A DNA stretch of 64,000 nt from Streptomyces sp. NBC_00341 (GTDB lineage Bacteria > Actinomycetota > Actinomycetes > Streptomycetales > Streptomycetaceae): NCBI RefSeq assembly GCF_041435055.1, contig NZ_CP108002.1, forward strand, positions 8,246,001 to 8,310,000, in the 5' to 3' direction. This document shows positions 16,884 to 24,748 of this stretch, one piece after another. Numbering within the stretch: the stretch's first letter is position 1; the number at the start of each line of letters is the position of its first letter. The translations under genes were made by a program, and so were the position numbers. Under the pieces are notes generated by a model, which was given only the letters and a program-made list of their open reading frames with translations, did not search any database and was not told the origin of the DNA.

Positions 16884-17201
16884 TCAGAGGGCCGGTGGCA
16901 GCTCCATGTCCATGAGCGGGGCGTACTGCTGACCGGCGTAGCAGTCGGTGTCGTGGAGGTCGCCCTGAACGGTGGGGCGGGGCAGGGAGACCTTGACGGC
17001 GAGTGCGCCGGGGTGGTTCACGACGAGGATCTGGTCGGGGTCGGTGCCGTAGAGGGACGCGAAGAGGTGCTTGTCGAGGAATCCGGTCGCCACAAGTGCG
17101 TCGTAGGCGGCTCGGTCGCGGCACATGAAGTCGAAGGTGAGGCTGAAGGGTCCGGCGTTCTTGGAGCGGACCAGGGAGCAGTAGTCGAGCAGGGTGGCCA
17201 T
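16884..17201 (-). CDS. DUF4387 family protein
   Basis: 105 aa from ATG 17201. The sequence opens LLDYCSLVRSKNAGPFSLTF and includes the segment FMCRDRAAYDALV and the ending YAGQQYAPLMDMELP, typical of the short DUF4387 proteins almost always encoded next to AtuA/DUF1446 proteins. GAGGAG near the end of the AtuA-like gene serves as its ribosome site, five bases separate the two genes, and the pair probably forms a complex. Its biochemical role is not established. There is no signal or membrane segment. Confidence 0.9.
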   Translation of the reverse strand: MATLLDYCSLVRSKNAGPFSLTFDFMCRDRAAYDALVATGFLDKHLFASLYGTDPDQILVVNHPGALAVKVSLPRPTVQGDLHDTDCYAGQQYAPLMDMELPPAL

Positions 17202-17206
17202 GGGTT

Positions 17207-18568
17207 TCACAGCTCCTCGGTGGTGGTGCGGAACAGTTCGGTGGGCGTGATGCCGGTGGCGACGTGGTTGAGGGTGAAGCGGTAGAGCGGTCCGCGGTCC
17301 GTCTCGGGGGGCGAGTAGGGGTAGGCGAGGGTGGAGACGAGTCCGTCGTACTCGGCGATGGGCAGGTGGCTGCTGGCGTGCGCCACGAAGGTGGCGATCG
17401 CGTGGGCGGTGGCCTGGTCGTGGGCGGTCACGGTGATCAGCACGCCGAGTTCGCGGGGCTGGAGGGGCTCGGGCTCTGTGCCGTTGAGAACGGCTCCGCC
17501 GCCGTAGAGGCGGTAGTCGATGTCGACGGATACCGGGTCCACCGAGCCTTCGAAGACGTCGAGGATCTTCGCGTCGAAGTACTGCTGGGCGAACGGCAGG
17601 AGCCCCGGCAGGGCGTCGATGACGACGCGGTCGCGGACGCCGCCGATGATGACGGTCTGGTAGCCGACGAGTTCGGCGCCTTCGAGTTTGTTGGTGTAGC
17701 CGTCGGCCGGGAGATAGCGGGCTCCCCGGACGCGGACGGTCCGCTCGTCGACGGCCTCGTAGGTGGCGTCGGTGGTGTCCAGGACGCCCGAGGGTTCGGC
17801 GATGTGGAACGGGTCGGCGTTCTCGTACAGGGTGTGGGCGGCGACCGAGCGGGGGGTGAGACGGGTGCCGTCGGCGAGGGTGGTGACGTCGAAGTGGTCG
17901 TCGCGCAACGTCGCGAGCAGGCCGTTGGCGGAGGGCGGGACGGCGCAGGCGGCGCCGCACTCGATGGTCTTGGCCAGGTGCCAGGCGAGACCCGGATCGG
18001 CGCCGCGCAGGTGGGGGAGGGCGGCGAACAGGGCGGTGTCGGAGGCACGGCCGGCGAGGATGACGTCGCAGTCCTCGACCAGAGCCTCCTGGATGGGTTC
18101 GACGCCCATCATCGCCACCGTGTGGCTGCGCCCGAACACCTCACGGTCGATCTCGGGTGCGTGGGCGAGTGGCCGGATGCGGCCCGCGTCGTAGAGGTCC
18201 TGAAGGCGTTCGGCGGGCTGGTCGGAGTAGATCAGCGCGACCTTGAAGTGCAGGTTCTCCTCTGCGGCGATACGGCGGGTGAGGGCTGCCACCTCGTCGA
18301 CTCCGACATCGCGGCCGGAGGTGCCGCACGAGCCGATGATGAGCGGCACGTTCAGCTCGTCGCGGGCCTTCAGCAGGAGCCGCAGGTCGCGCGCGACGGC
18401 CTGGGCCGAGAGCTTGGGCGTGCCGGAGCCGAGGGCCGCGGGGCCGGAGTCGGTGGACCCGGCGTCGCAGGCGATCACATGGGGACGGGCTTCGACGCCG
18501 CGACGGAACGCGTCCGCGTCGAAGCCGGCGCCCAGAGCCCCGGTGGGGGCGAGGATGCGGAGTTCCAT
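17207..18568 (-). CDS. Acyclic terpene utilization AtuA-family protein (DUF1446)
   Basis: 453 aa from ATG 18568, with AAAGG ten bases upstream. Family features include the N-terminal RILAPTGALGAGF, VIACDAGSTDSGP, LIIGSCGTSGRDVGVDEVA, DCDVILAGRASDT, KTIECGAACAVP and a C-terminal YGGGAVLNGTEP. The family was named from Pseudomonas citronellol and geraniol catabolism, but many members sit in unrelated catabolic clusters together with DUF4387, and the reaction is not firmly known. Here it is coupled to DUF4387, follows an MFS transporter by 38 bases and precedes a hydrolase, all on the minus strand under a likely GntR-controlled promoter. Confidence 0.9.
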   Translation of the reverse strand: MELRILAPTGALGAGFDADAFRRGVEARPHVIACDAGSTDSGPAALGSGTPKLSAQAVARDLRLLLKARDELNVPLIIGSCGTSGRDVGVDEVAALTRRIAAEENLHFKVALIYSDQPAERLQDLYDAGRIRPLAHAPEIDREVFGRSHTVAMMGVEPIQEALVEDCDVILAGRASDTALFAALPHLRGADPGLAWHLAKTIECGAACAVPPSANGLLATLRDDHFDVTTLADGTRLTPRSVAAHTLYENADPFHIAEPSGVLDTTDATYEAVDERTVRVRGARYLPADGYTNKLEGAELVGYQTVIIGGVRDRVVIDALPGLLPFAQQYFDAKILDVFEGSVDPVSVDIDYRLYGGGAVLNGTEPEPLQPRELGVLITVTAHDQATAHAIATFVAHASSHLPIAEYDGLVSTLAYPYSPPETDRGPLYRFTLNHVATGITPTELFRTTTEEL

Positions 18569-18606
18569 GGGGTCAGGACCTTTCGTTGTGCTGGTGGAAC
18601 GGTTCT

Positions 18607-19914
18607 TCACGCCGTGCTCCGGTCCGGAGTCCGGCGGGCCAGCAGGGTGAAGACGGCGAAGGTGACCGCGGCGAAGACGGCGGCGTTCAGCATCATGAAG
18701 CGCCAGCTCGTGAGGTCCACGGTGATGCCGAGGATCGCCGGGCCCAGGGCCATGCCGGCGGAGGAGGCGATGGTGTAGAGGGCGGTGTAGGTGCCGAGCA
18801 CCTTCTGGGTCGGGGCCAGGTCCCAGAGCGCGACCAGCGCGTTGACCGCGAACGAGGCGTAGCCGATGGCGGACAGGACCGTCGAGACGACCGTTCCCGG
18901 GACAGTCGGGACGGCGAAGCCGACCAGCAGGCCGATGACGAACAGGCCGACGCCGTAGCGCATGGCGCGCAGTTGCCCGAGCCGGTCGGAGCCGTAGGCG
19001 AGGGGCAGCACGCACACCAGGAAGGCGACGGCACCCGGCAGAGCGAGCCCACCGGCCTCGCCGCGGGTCAGCCCGAGCACCTCGGTGCCGTACGGCGTGT
19101 TCAGCGAGCGCAGCGCGGTCCACATGCCCGAGAAGCAGAAGATGCCGATCATCAGCAGCACGGTCGGGCTGGAGGGGCTGCGTACCGCGTCCTTCAGGAC
19201 CGCCCAGGGAGAGGTGAACTCCGGCACGTCCTCCTGACCCTCGATGGGCTGCTCGGGCAGGACGGCCCGCTCGTGCCGGCGGCCGAGGAACACCCAGGAC
19301 AGCCCGAGCATGATCAGCATCAGGGCCGGGGGGATCGCGAACGCCAGGTGCAGGCTGCGGTCCACGACCAGCAGGCTGATCAGGGACGAGACGATGATGG
19401 TGAGGCTGACACCGGCCTTGATGAACCCCTGCGCCCTGCTGCGGCTCCCGGCCGGGACGTAGTCGGATATCAGTGTCTCGGTCACGCCCTTGAAGGCGTT
19501 GGCGACCAGGGCGAACCCGACGACGCAGACCATCAGCACGGGAAGACTGCCCGCCCAGGGAATGAGGACGAACGGGACCGCGGCGATCACGGCACCGGCC
19601 AGCACGATCGGCCACCGTCCCGCCCGTCGGCGTACGAGCCTGTCGGAGAGGAACCCCACGGACGGCTGGGTGAAGACCCCCAAGGAGTGGTCGAGACCCA
19701 TGATCAGACCGACGACGCCGGCGGAGGCAACGTAATGGCGCAGCTGCTCGGGGACTTGGGCGTCGTAGAAGTTCCAGACCGATTCCTGGGCGAAGACCGC
19801 CAGGGTGACCCACAGCACCGCGCTCGCGCTCATCCGCTTTCCGGGGGCGGGTGCCGGTGGCGCGAGGGTGGGAGTCCCTTCCGACGCGGTCGCGTCGGGG
19901 TGGTCATGCAGCAT
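18607..19914 (-). CDS. MFS transporter
   Basis: 435 aa from ATG 19914, with AAGGAG five bases upstream. Twelve hydrophobic segments can be counted; the motif-A-like loop GFLSDRLVRRRAGRWP follows TM2, and a central hydrophilic loop (RRHERAVLPEQPIEGQED) divides the halves. The N-terminal half resembles the sugar:cation symporter/SLC45-like branch of the superfamily, but the substrate is unknown. It leads the run MFS, AtuA-like, DUF4387, hydrolase, so it probably imports the compound those enzymes break down. A GCTATAGCA operator lies 18 bases before its start codon. Confidence 0.9.
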   Translation of the reverse strand: MLHDHPDATASEGTPTLAPPAPAPGKRMSASAVLWVTLAVFAQESVWNFYDAQVPEQLRHYVASAGVVGLIMGLDHSLGVFTQPSVGFLSDRLVRRRAGRWPIVLAGAVIAAVPFVLIPWAGSLPVLMVCVVGFALVANAFKGVTETLISDYVPAGSRSRAQGFIKAGVSLTIIVSSLISLLVVDRSLHLAFAIPPALMLIMLGLSWVFLGRRHERAVLPEQPIEGQEDVPEFTSPWAVLKDAVRSPSSPTVLLMIGIFCFSGMWTALRSLNTPYGTEVLGLTRGEAGGLALPGAVAFLVCVLPLAYGSDRLGQLRAMRYGVGLFVIGLLVGFAVPTVPGTVVSTVLSAIGYASFAVNALVALWDLAPTQKVLGTYTALYTIASSAGMALGPAILGITVDLTSWRFMMLNAAVFAAVTFAVFTLLARRTPDRSTA

Positions 19915-19931
19915 GGCGGCTCCTTGCCATA

Positions 19932-19941
19932 TGCTATAGCA
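19932..19941. promoter_or_regulatory. Candidate GntR operator TGCTATAGCA upstream of MFS operon
   Basis: A perfect 10-base palindrome between the GntR gene and the MFS gene it precedes. Nine of the ten bases recur at 20741-20750 in the GntR gene's own promoter, so the GntR protein (20007-20723) is the natural binder. Position near the MFS ribosome site implies repression. Confidence 0.6.
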
Positions 19942-20006
19942 ACAGGGGTGTGCGTATGCCCCGACCACGTCCATGGTCAGACGGGCGTGCGGATGGAGGC
20001 GTCCGG

Positions 20007-20723
20007 TCAGCTGCTGGAGAGCTGATTCAGCGCCTCGCGGTGGTGACGTGCGGCCAGCAGCTCGGCCCGCTCCTCGTCCCGGTCGACAAGGGCGTCGAGC
20101 AGACTGCGGTGTTCGCGGAACCGCCGGCGGAAGGCCTCGGCGCGTTCCGGGGCGAGCTTGATCGTCAGATCGAGGCGCTCCTCGTCACTGAACGCGCGGG
20201 CCTGCTGGAGCAGGCCTTCGAGCACCGGGTTGCCGACCGCCGCTTCCACTTGGTGGTGGAAGCGGCGCATGAGGCGATGGATGGCCACCAGCTTGTCGGT
20301 CGCGTCGGTGTGCGTTCCGTGTTCGGCCAGGTCCCGCTCGATCTGTCCGGCCAGGGAGTCGGCCTGCTCCAGCACCCCGGCCAGATCCGCGAGCTGGGCA
20401 TCGGTGGCGTTGCGGGCGGCCAGGCGTGCCATGAGGGCCGACAGCCGCACCTCGGCCTCGACGATCTCCGAGCGCGCGGAAGCCGAGTGGTCGGCGATCC
20501 GCAGCGCCCGGGTCCCGACCCGCTCCACCACCTTCTCGTGCACCAGCTGGCGCAGCGCCTCGCGCACGGGCGTGGGGCTGACGCCCAGGCGGGCCGCGAG
20601 ATCGCGTTCGGTGATCTTCTCGCCCGGCTGCAACGAACCCTCACGGACTGCGGCGCGAAGCCGCCGGTAGGCCTGGTCGGCCAACGACGTCGTCTCCATG
20701 GGGCTGAGGGCATCGGAACTCAT
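20007..20723 (-). CDS. GntR-family regulator, FCD subfamily
   Basis: 238 aa from ATG 20723. The winged helix spans residues about 10-75 (LADQAYRRLRAAVREGSLQP, SPTPVREALRQLVHEKVVE), and the FCD domain has AIHRLMRRFHHQVEAAVGNP and FREHRSLLDALVDRD with conserved His ligands. A good promoter reads TTGACT (20759-20754), 17 bases, CAATCT (20736-20731), with the predicted transcript starting at the ATG, so it is leaderless. The operator GCTATAGCA lies between the -35 and -10 boxes, indicating autorepression. The same palindrome precedes the downstream MFS-AtuA operon. The ligand is probably the pathway acid. Confidence 0.92.
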   Translation of the reverse strand: MSSDALSPMETTSLADQAYRRLRAAVREGSLQPGEKITERDLAARLGVSPTPVREALRQLVHEKVVERVGTRALRIADHSASARSEIVEAEVRLSALMARLAARNATDAQLADLAGVLEQADSLAGQIERDLAEHGTHTDATDKLVAIHRLMRRFHHQVEAAVGNPVLEGLLQQARAFSDEERLDLTIKLAPERAEAFRRRFREHRSLLDALVDRDEERAELLAARHHREALNQLSSS

Positions 20724-20730
20724 GCCCGCA

Positions 20731-20759
20731 AGATTGGCTCCGCTATAGCAAATAGTCAA
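20731..20759 (-). promoter_or_regulatory. GntR promoter with embedded operator
   Basis: The minus strand reads TTGACT, a 17-base spacer and CAATCT, with the -10 seven bases before the start codon. The palindrome CGCTATAGCA (20741-20750) sits in the spacer, so bound repressor would exclude RNA polymerase. Confidence 0.6.
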
Positions 20760-20816
20760 TAGGTGGTTTGGGTGTGATCGGCGTGGCCGTGTCAGTTGCT
20801 GCCACCGTGCCGGGGC

Positions 20817-22058
20817 CTATGGGGCCAGAACGCGGTGGAGGCGTTGGCCTCGGCGCCACACCGCACGGATCGAGAGGCTGTCGGTGATGTTCACCGTCGG
20901 ATCGCCGTCCACCATCAGCAGGTCTGCCTGGCGGCCCGGTGCGATGTATCCCCTGTCCGGCAGCCGGAAACTGGTGGCGGCCGATGAGGTGGCGGCGGTC
21001 AGTGCCTCGGCCGGTGTGAGCCCGCAGTCGACGAGGAGGGAGAGTTCCTGGTGCAGGCTGACGCCGTGCGCCGTACCCAGCACGCCCACGTCGGCCGCGT
21101 CGGTGCCGGCCACGATGGTGACGCCGGCGCGGTGCAGCGCACGGGTGGCGAGCTTGGCGTTCTCCAGGGAACTGGGGCTGCCCAACTGCCAGCAGGTGCA
21201 GAGGTTCTGGTGCCACGACTCCGGAATGAACCGCCGTGCCCGTACGTCGTCGGCGACCGCCCGGCCCGTGAGCTCTCCCGCCATCGAACCCATCGTCACC
21301 AGTGTCGGGATGACGAAGACGCCCGCCTCCTTGACGGTCCGGACCACTTCCTCGCTCGGCGGCTGGTCCATGAAGACGTGCACGAGGCCGTCGACGCCGG
21401 CCCGTACAGCCGTCAGCGTGTTCCGCACACTCGTGGCATGGGCCACCGCGAGCAGTCCGTGCGCGTGCGCCTCGGTGACGACGACGCGCGCGGCCTCCTC
21501 GGTCAGGGTCGGTGAGGGGTGCCCCATCGCTGTTCCGTCGTCGATGAGCAGTTTGATGAAGTCGGCCCCTTCGGCGACGCGGTCCCGGACGAACCGGGCC
21601 GCGTCCGCAGGGCCTTCGATCACCGGGAACTGCTCGCGGAAGGACAGGCCGATCAGCATCGACGGATGCCCGCCGAGGACGGTCGCCCCGGTCGAGGCCG
21701 ATCGGATGTCCGCCATGTCGTTGCGTTCGGCAGCGAGGACGCGCTGGTCACCGAGGCGTTCGGGGACGGTGAACATGTCCATCTCGGTCGTGACACCGAA
21801 CAGGATCGCCAACGCGAGCGCGTCGCCCGTGGGATGGGTGTGGGAGTCGATGAGCCCCGGCATCAGCGTGGCGCCCGTGCCGTCGATGACGGCGTACCGG
21901 TCGGAGTCGTACCGGAGGGTGGCATCCGGCCGCGGGACGACCGCGGCGATCCGCTCACCCTCCACCACCACGTCGGCCCGGTCGGCCGTCTTCTCGCCGT
22001 CGAAGAGGCGCACGTTCGTCACCACGAAGCCGGAGCGGGTCGGATCAGAAGCCGACAT
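20817..22058 (-). CDS. Metal-dependent amidohydrolase (imidazolonepropionase-like)
   Basis: 413 aa from ATG 22058, overlapping the end of the BKACE gene by 14 bases. Amidohydro_1 features: LMPGLIDSHTHPTGDA (HxH), GADFIKLLIDDG (Lys ligand candidate), LLAVAHATS and GLVHVFMDQP (His ligands), VAGTDAADVG (Asp), and the C-terminal PGRQADLLMVDGDP. It would hydrolyse a cyclic amide, lactone or amidic bond; the exact substrate is unknown. It is the last gene of the long minus-strand operon that starts at the MFS gene (27674). The amidohydrolase at 14531 belongs to the same superfamily but differs in length, so the two probably act on different intermediates. Confidence 0.88.
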   Translation of the reverse strand: MSASDPTRSGFVVTNVRLFDGEKTADRADVVVEGERIAAVVPRPDATLRYDSDRYAVIDGTGATLMPGLIDSHTHPTGDALALAILFGVTTEMDMFTVPERLGDQRVLAAERNDMADIRSASTGATVLGGHPSMLIGLSFREQFPVIEGPADAARFVRDRVAEGADFIKLLIDDGTAMGHPSPTLTEEAARVVVTEAHAHGLLAVAHATSVRNTLTAVRAGVDGLVHVFMDQPPSEEVVRTVKEAGVFVIPTLVTMGSMAGELTGRAVADDVRARRFIPESWHQNLCTCWQLGSPSSLENAKLATRALHRAGVTIVAGTDAADVGVLGTAHGVSLHQELSLLVDCGLTPAEALTAATSSAATSFRLPDRGYIAPGRQADLLMVDGDPTVNITDSLSIRAVWRRGQRLHRVLAP

Positions 22059-22980
22059 GGTCCGCCCCCTTCAGACCGAGCATGGCGCGGGCTTCGTCCG
22101 GGGTGGCGAGATCACGGCCCGCCTCCGCCAGAATCCGCGCGACCTTGGCGACCTGCTGGGCGTTCGACGTGGCGAGTTCGCCCCTGCCGATGTACAGGCT
22201 GTCCTCGAGCCCGACCCGGACATGACCACCGAGCAGGGCGGACTGCGTGGCGAAGGGCATCTGATGCCGGCCCGCGGCGAAGGCCGAGAGGTAGTAGTCG
22301 TCGCCGAACAGGCGGTCGGCGACGGTCACCATGTGCAGCAGGTTGTCGAGGTCGGCGCCGATCCCGCCGAGGACGCCGAAGACGCACTGGATGAGGAACG
22401 GCGGCTTCGCCAGACCGCGGTCGACCATGTGGGCGAGGTTGTAGAGGTGCCCCACGTCGTAGCACTCGTACTCGAATCGCGTGCCCGCGCCGTCTCCCAG
22501 CTCCCGCAACGTCGTCGCGATCTGCGCGAAGGTGTTGGTGAAGACCGCGGATTCGGAGGCGCGCAGGTAGCGCTGCTCCCAGTCGTGCTTCCACACGCGG
22601 TCGGCCTCGGCCGCGGGGAACACACCGAAGTTCATCGAGCCCATGTTCATCGACGCCAGCTCGGGCCGGGCGCGCCGGGCCGCCGCGAGCCGGTCGTCGA
22701 TCGACATGGTCATGGCTCCGCCCGTCGTGATGTTCACGACCGCGTCGGTCCGCTCCTTGATCTGCGGAAGGAACCCCATGTACACATCCGGATCCGCGGT
22801 CGGCTGCCCGGTCTGCGGATCGCGTGCGTGCAGGTGCACGATCGCAGCACCTGCTTCCACCGCGTCGACGCTCTGTGCGGCGATCTCGTCCGGAGTCACC
22901 GGGAGGTACTCGGACATGCTGGGTGTGTGCGCCGAGCCGGTGACGGCACAACTGATGATGGCCTTGGACGATCGTTTCAT
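22045..22980 (-). CDS. BKACE family enzyme (3-keto acid cleavage, DUF849)
   Basis: 311 aa from ATG 22980, with GGAGAG five bases upstream. BKACE (beta-keto acid cleavage) enzymes use a divalent metal, bound through HLHARD near residues 48-53, to condense a beta-keto acid with acetyl-CoA, giving acetoacetate and a new CoA ester. Family features visible are ISCAVTGSAHTP, the metal motif, NITTGGAMTMS, FEYECYDVGHL, GGHVRVGLEDSLYIGRGELA and SNAQQVAKVARI. The R group of the keto acid cannot be predicted reliably. Its product acetoacetate would feed the acetoacetyl-CoA synthetase at 28895. It overlaps the downstream amidohydrolase gene, indicating tight co-expression. Confidence 0.92.
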   Translation of the reverse strand: MKRSSKAIISCAVTGSAHTPSMSEYLPVTPDEIAAQSVDAVEAGAAIVHLHARDPQTGQPTADPDVYMGFLPQIKERTDAVVNITTGGAMTMSIDDRLAAARRARPELASMNMGSMNFGVFPAAEADRVWKHDWEQRYLRASESAVFTNTFAQIATTLRELGDGAGTRFEYECYDVGHLYNLAHMVDRGLAKPPFLIQCVFGVLGGIGADLDNLLHMVTVADRLFGDDYYLSAFAAGRHQMPFATQSALLGGHVRVGLEDSLYIGRGELATSNAQQVAKVARILAEAGRDLATPDEARAMLGLKGADHVGF

Positions 22981-23074
22981 CGGGACTCTCCTCGTTCTGC
23001 GGCGTGACGACGTCCGCTGCAGCGCCGATGCGCCAGTGCGCGGGTCTGTGGGCGTGTGGGTGGCCGGGGCGAGT

Positions 23075-23461
23075 TCAGCCGTAGTCGCTCCACTCCGTCA
23101 CCCGCCCGCCCTCGATGACGAAGACGCTCACGCATTCCATGGAGGCCGGGACACCTGCCTGCCAGCCCCATGCGGGATCGGACTCGGCCGGGGTGCCGGT
23201 CCAGCTGTGCTCGGCGTAGAGGGTGTGGTCGCTGGCGGCCCATCGGGTGATCTCACCGAATCGCCGGTCCGGCAGCTTGTCGTGGATCTCCTGGATGGAC
23301 CGCAGCAACGGTGCGGCGCCGGCGCCTTGGAACCGGTTGTGGTGTCCCCACCGGATGTCCTCGGCCAAGAGGTTCGCGAAGCTGTCGAGATCCATGTCGT
23401 TGTAGGCCGCGAAGAACCGTTCGACGATCACCAGCAGTTCCCGCTCATCGGTACCTGTCAT
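23075..23461 (-). CDS. SnoaL-like / NTF2-fold protein
   Basis: 128 aa from ATG 23461; the ribosome site is weak. The pattern LLVIVERFFAAYNDMDLDSF, LAEDIRWGHHNRFQGAG and the last strands VSVFVIEGGRVTEWSDYG are typical of the NTF2-like superfamily (SnoaL_2/ketosteroid isomerase-like). These small cone-shaped proteins act as isomerases, dehydratases, cyclases or hydrolases on hydrophobic substrates; His39 and the Asp residues near 34 and 126 could be catalytic. Located between the FAD monooxygenase and BKACE genes, it probably isomerises or dehydrates an intermediate of this pathway. Confidence 0.82.
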   Translation of the reverse strand: MTGTDERELLVIVERFFAAYNDMDLDSFANLLAEDIRWGHHNRFQGAGAAPLLRSIQEIHDKLPDRRFGEITRWAASDHTLYAEHSWTGTPAESDPAWGWQAGVPASMECVSVFVIEGGRVTEWSDYG

Positions 23462-23531
23462 GACGAAATCCGTTTCCCTGATCAGAGGTGGACTGACTGA
23501 GTTCTGCGGTGCGCGCGGAGGGACGCGTCGG

Positions 23532-24659
23532 TCAGTAGGGCTGTCCGAGGGCCTGGAAGGCCTTGCTCAGCAATCCCACGTTCTCGGATGTGGGGGCCCC
23601 GGCCTGCTCCAGGCGGGACAGTTCGACGCTCGTCTCCACGACCGTGGCGACCCGGGAGTGCCGTCGCTCCATGAAGGTGCCGAAGGCCGCGTCCAACGTG
23701 GGGGCGTCCGAGACGCACTGCGCCAGCACGACGGCGTCCTCAAGCGCCATCCCGCCTCCCATGCCCATGTGGGCGGTTGTCGCGTGCGCGGCGTCACCGA
23801 CGAGGATCGTGCGTCCCCGGTGCCACGGGGCGGGCAGCAGGATCCACTCGAAGGGCCTCCCGATCAGGTCCGCGTCCCGCGTGAGGCGGCGCCGCATCTC
23901 GACGACGGCGGGTGCCGTGTACGAGTCGAGGAGGCGGCCGAAGAGCGAGTAGACGTCCTCGTCGGTCAGGTGTACGCGTTCGGGCATGTCGATGACGGCC
24001 GGGATGTAGGTCAGGCCGCCCGGGAGGTGGTAGAAGCCCAGCCGCCCGGCCGGGCCGATGTACCACCCCTCGCCGTCGATGCGCGGGCCGGACATCATCC
24101 AGCGCAGGCTGTACTGGCCCGAGTACGCGGGCGTGGGGGCGTCGGGGAAGAGGCGGGTGCGGGTGCGGGAGCCGATCCCGTCCGCGCCGACGACCATGTC
24201 GTAGCGGGCCTGGCGGCCGTCGGTCATGGTGACGAACACGCCGTCGTCACGCTCGTCCGTGGTCCGGGCCGTCACACCTCGGTAGACCTTGGCCCCCAGT
24301 TGCTGGGCCGCCTCCTGCAAGGTCGCCAGGAACACGGGGCGGTAGACGCCGATCGCGTCCTTGACCCCGGGCAGCAGCGGGCGCTTCGGCCCCTCGCTGA
24401 TCAGGTTCCCGGCGGCATCCATCTGGTCGACCACGGTCGACCCGGGCAGGAACACCGTGCTGCCGGCGGCGCACGCGTCGTAGACACCGAGTTCGTCCAG
24501 CGCCTGAGTGGCCCGGCCGGACAGGGCGATCGACGCTCCGCCGGGTGCTTCGGCCAGTTCCACGACGTCACAGCTCACGCCCACGCGGGAGAGTGCGATT
24601 GCCGTTGACAGGCCGGCGATGCTGCCGCCGATGATCAATGCTGTCGAAACGCAGGCCAT
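23532..24659 (-). CDS. FAD-dependent monooxygenase, class A
   Basis: 375 aa from ATG 24659, with AAAGGAG eight bases upstream. The N-terminal dinucleotide fold reads ALIIGGSIAGLSTAIAL (G-G-S-I-A-G in place of GxGxxG). VGADGIGSRTR is the DG motif and ILVGDAAHATTAHMGMGGGM the GD motif that contacts FAD ribityl. This matches single-component hydroxylases such as salicylate or 6-hydroxynicotinate hydroxylases, which use NAD(P)H and O2 to hydroxylate (sometimes decarboxylating) an aromatic ring. It lies 89 bases after the ACMSD-like amidohydrolase gene in the same direction. Confidence 0.9.
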   Translation of the reverse strand: MACVSTALIIGGSIAGLSTAIALSRVGVSCDVVELAEAPGGASIALSGRATQALDELGVYDACAAGSTVFLPGSTVVDQMDAAGNLISEGPKRPLLPGVKDAIGVYRPVFLATLQEAAQQLGAKVYRGVTARTTDERDDGVFVTMTDGRQARYDMVVGADGIGSRTRTRLFPDAPTPAYSGQYSLRWMMSGPRIDGEGWYIGPAGRLGFYHLPGGLTYIPAVIDMPERVHLTDEDVYSLFGRLLDSYTAPAVVEMRRRLTRDADLIGRPFEWILLPAPWHRGRTILVGDAAHATTAHMGMGGGMALEDAVVLAQCVSDAPTLDAAFGTFMERRHSRVATVVETSVELSRLEQAGAPTSENVGLLSKAFQALGQPY

Positions 24660-24748
24660 TGCCGCGTCTCCTTTCCGAGGGGGCCACGTGCGTGGCCCGG
24701 ACGATGGCTGTCTTGACCGTGGTCGAGGGTCGTTCTCCGACCCGGCGT

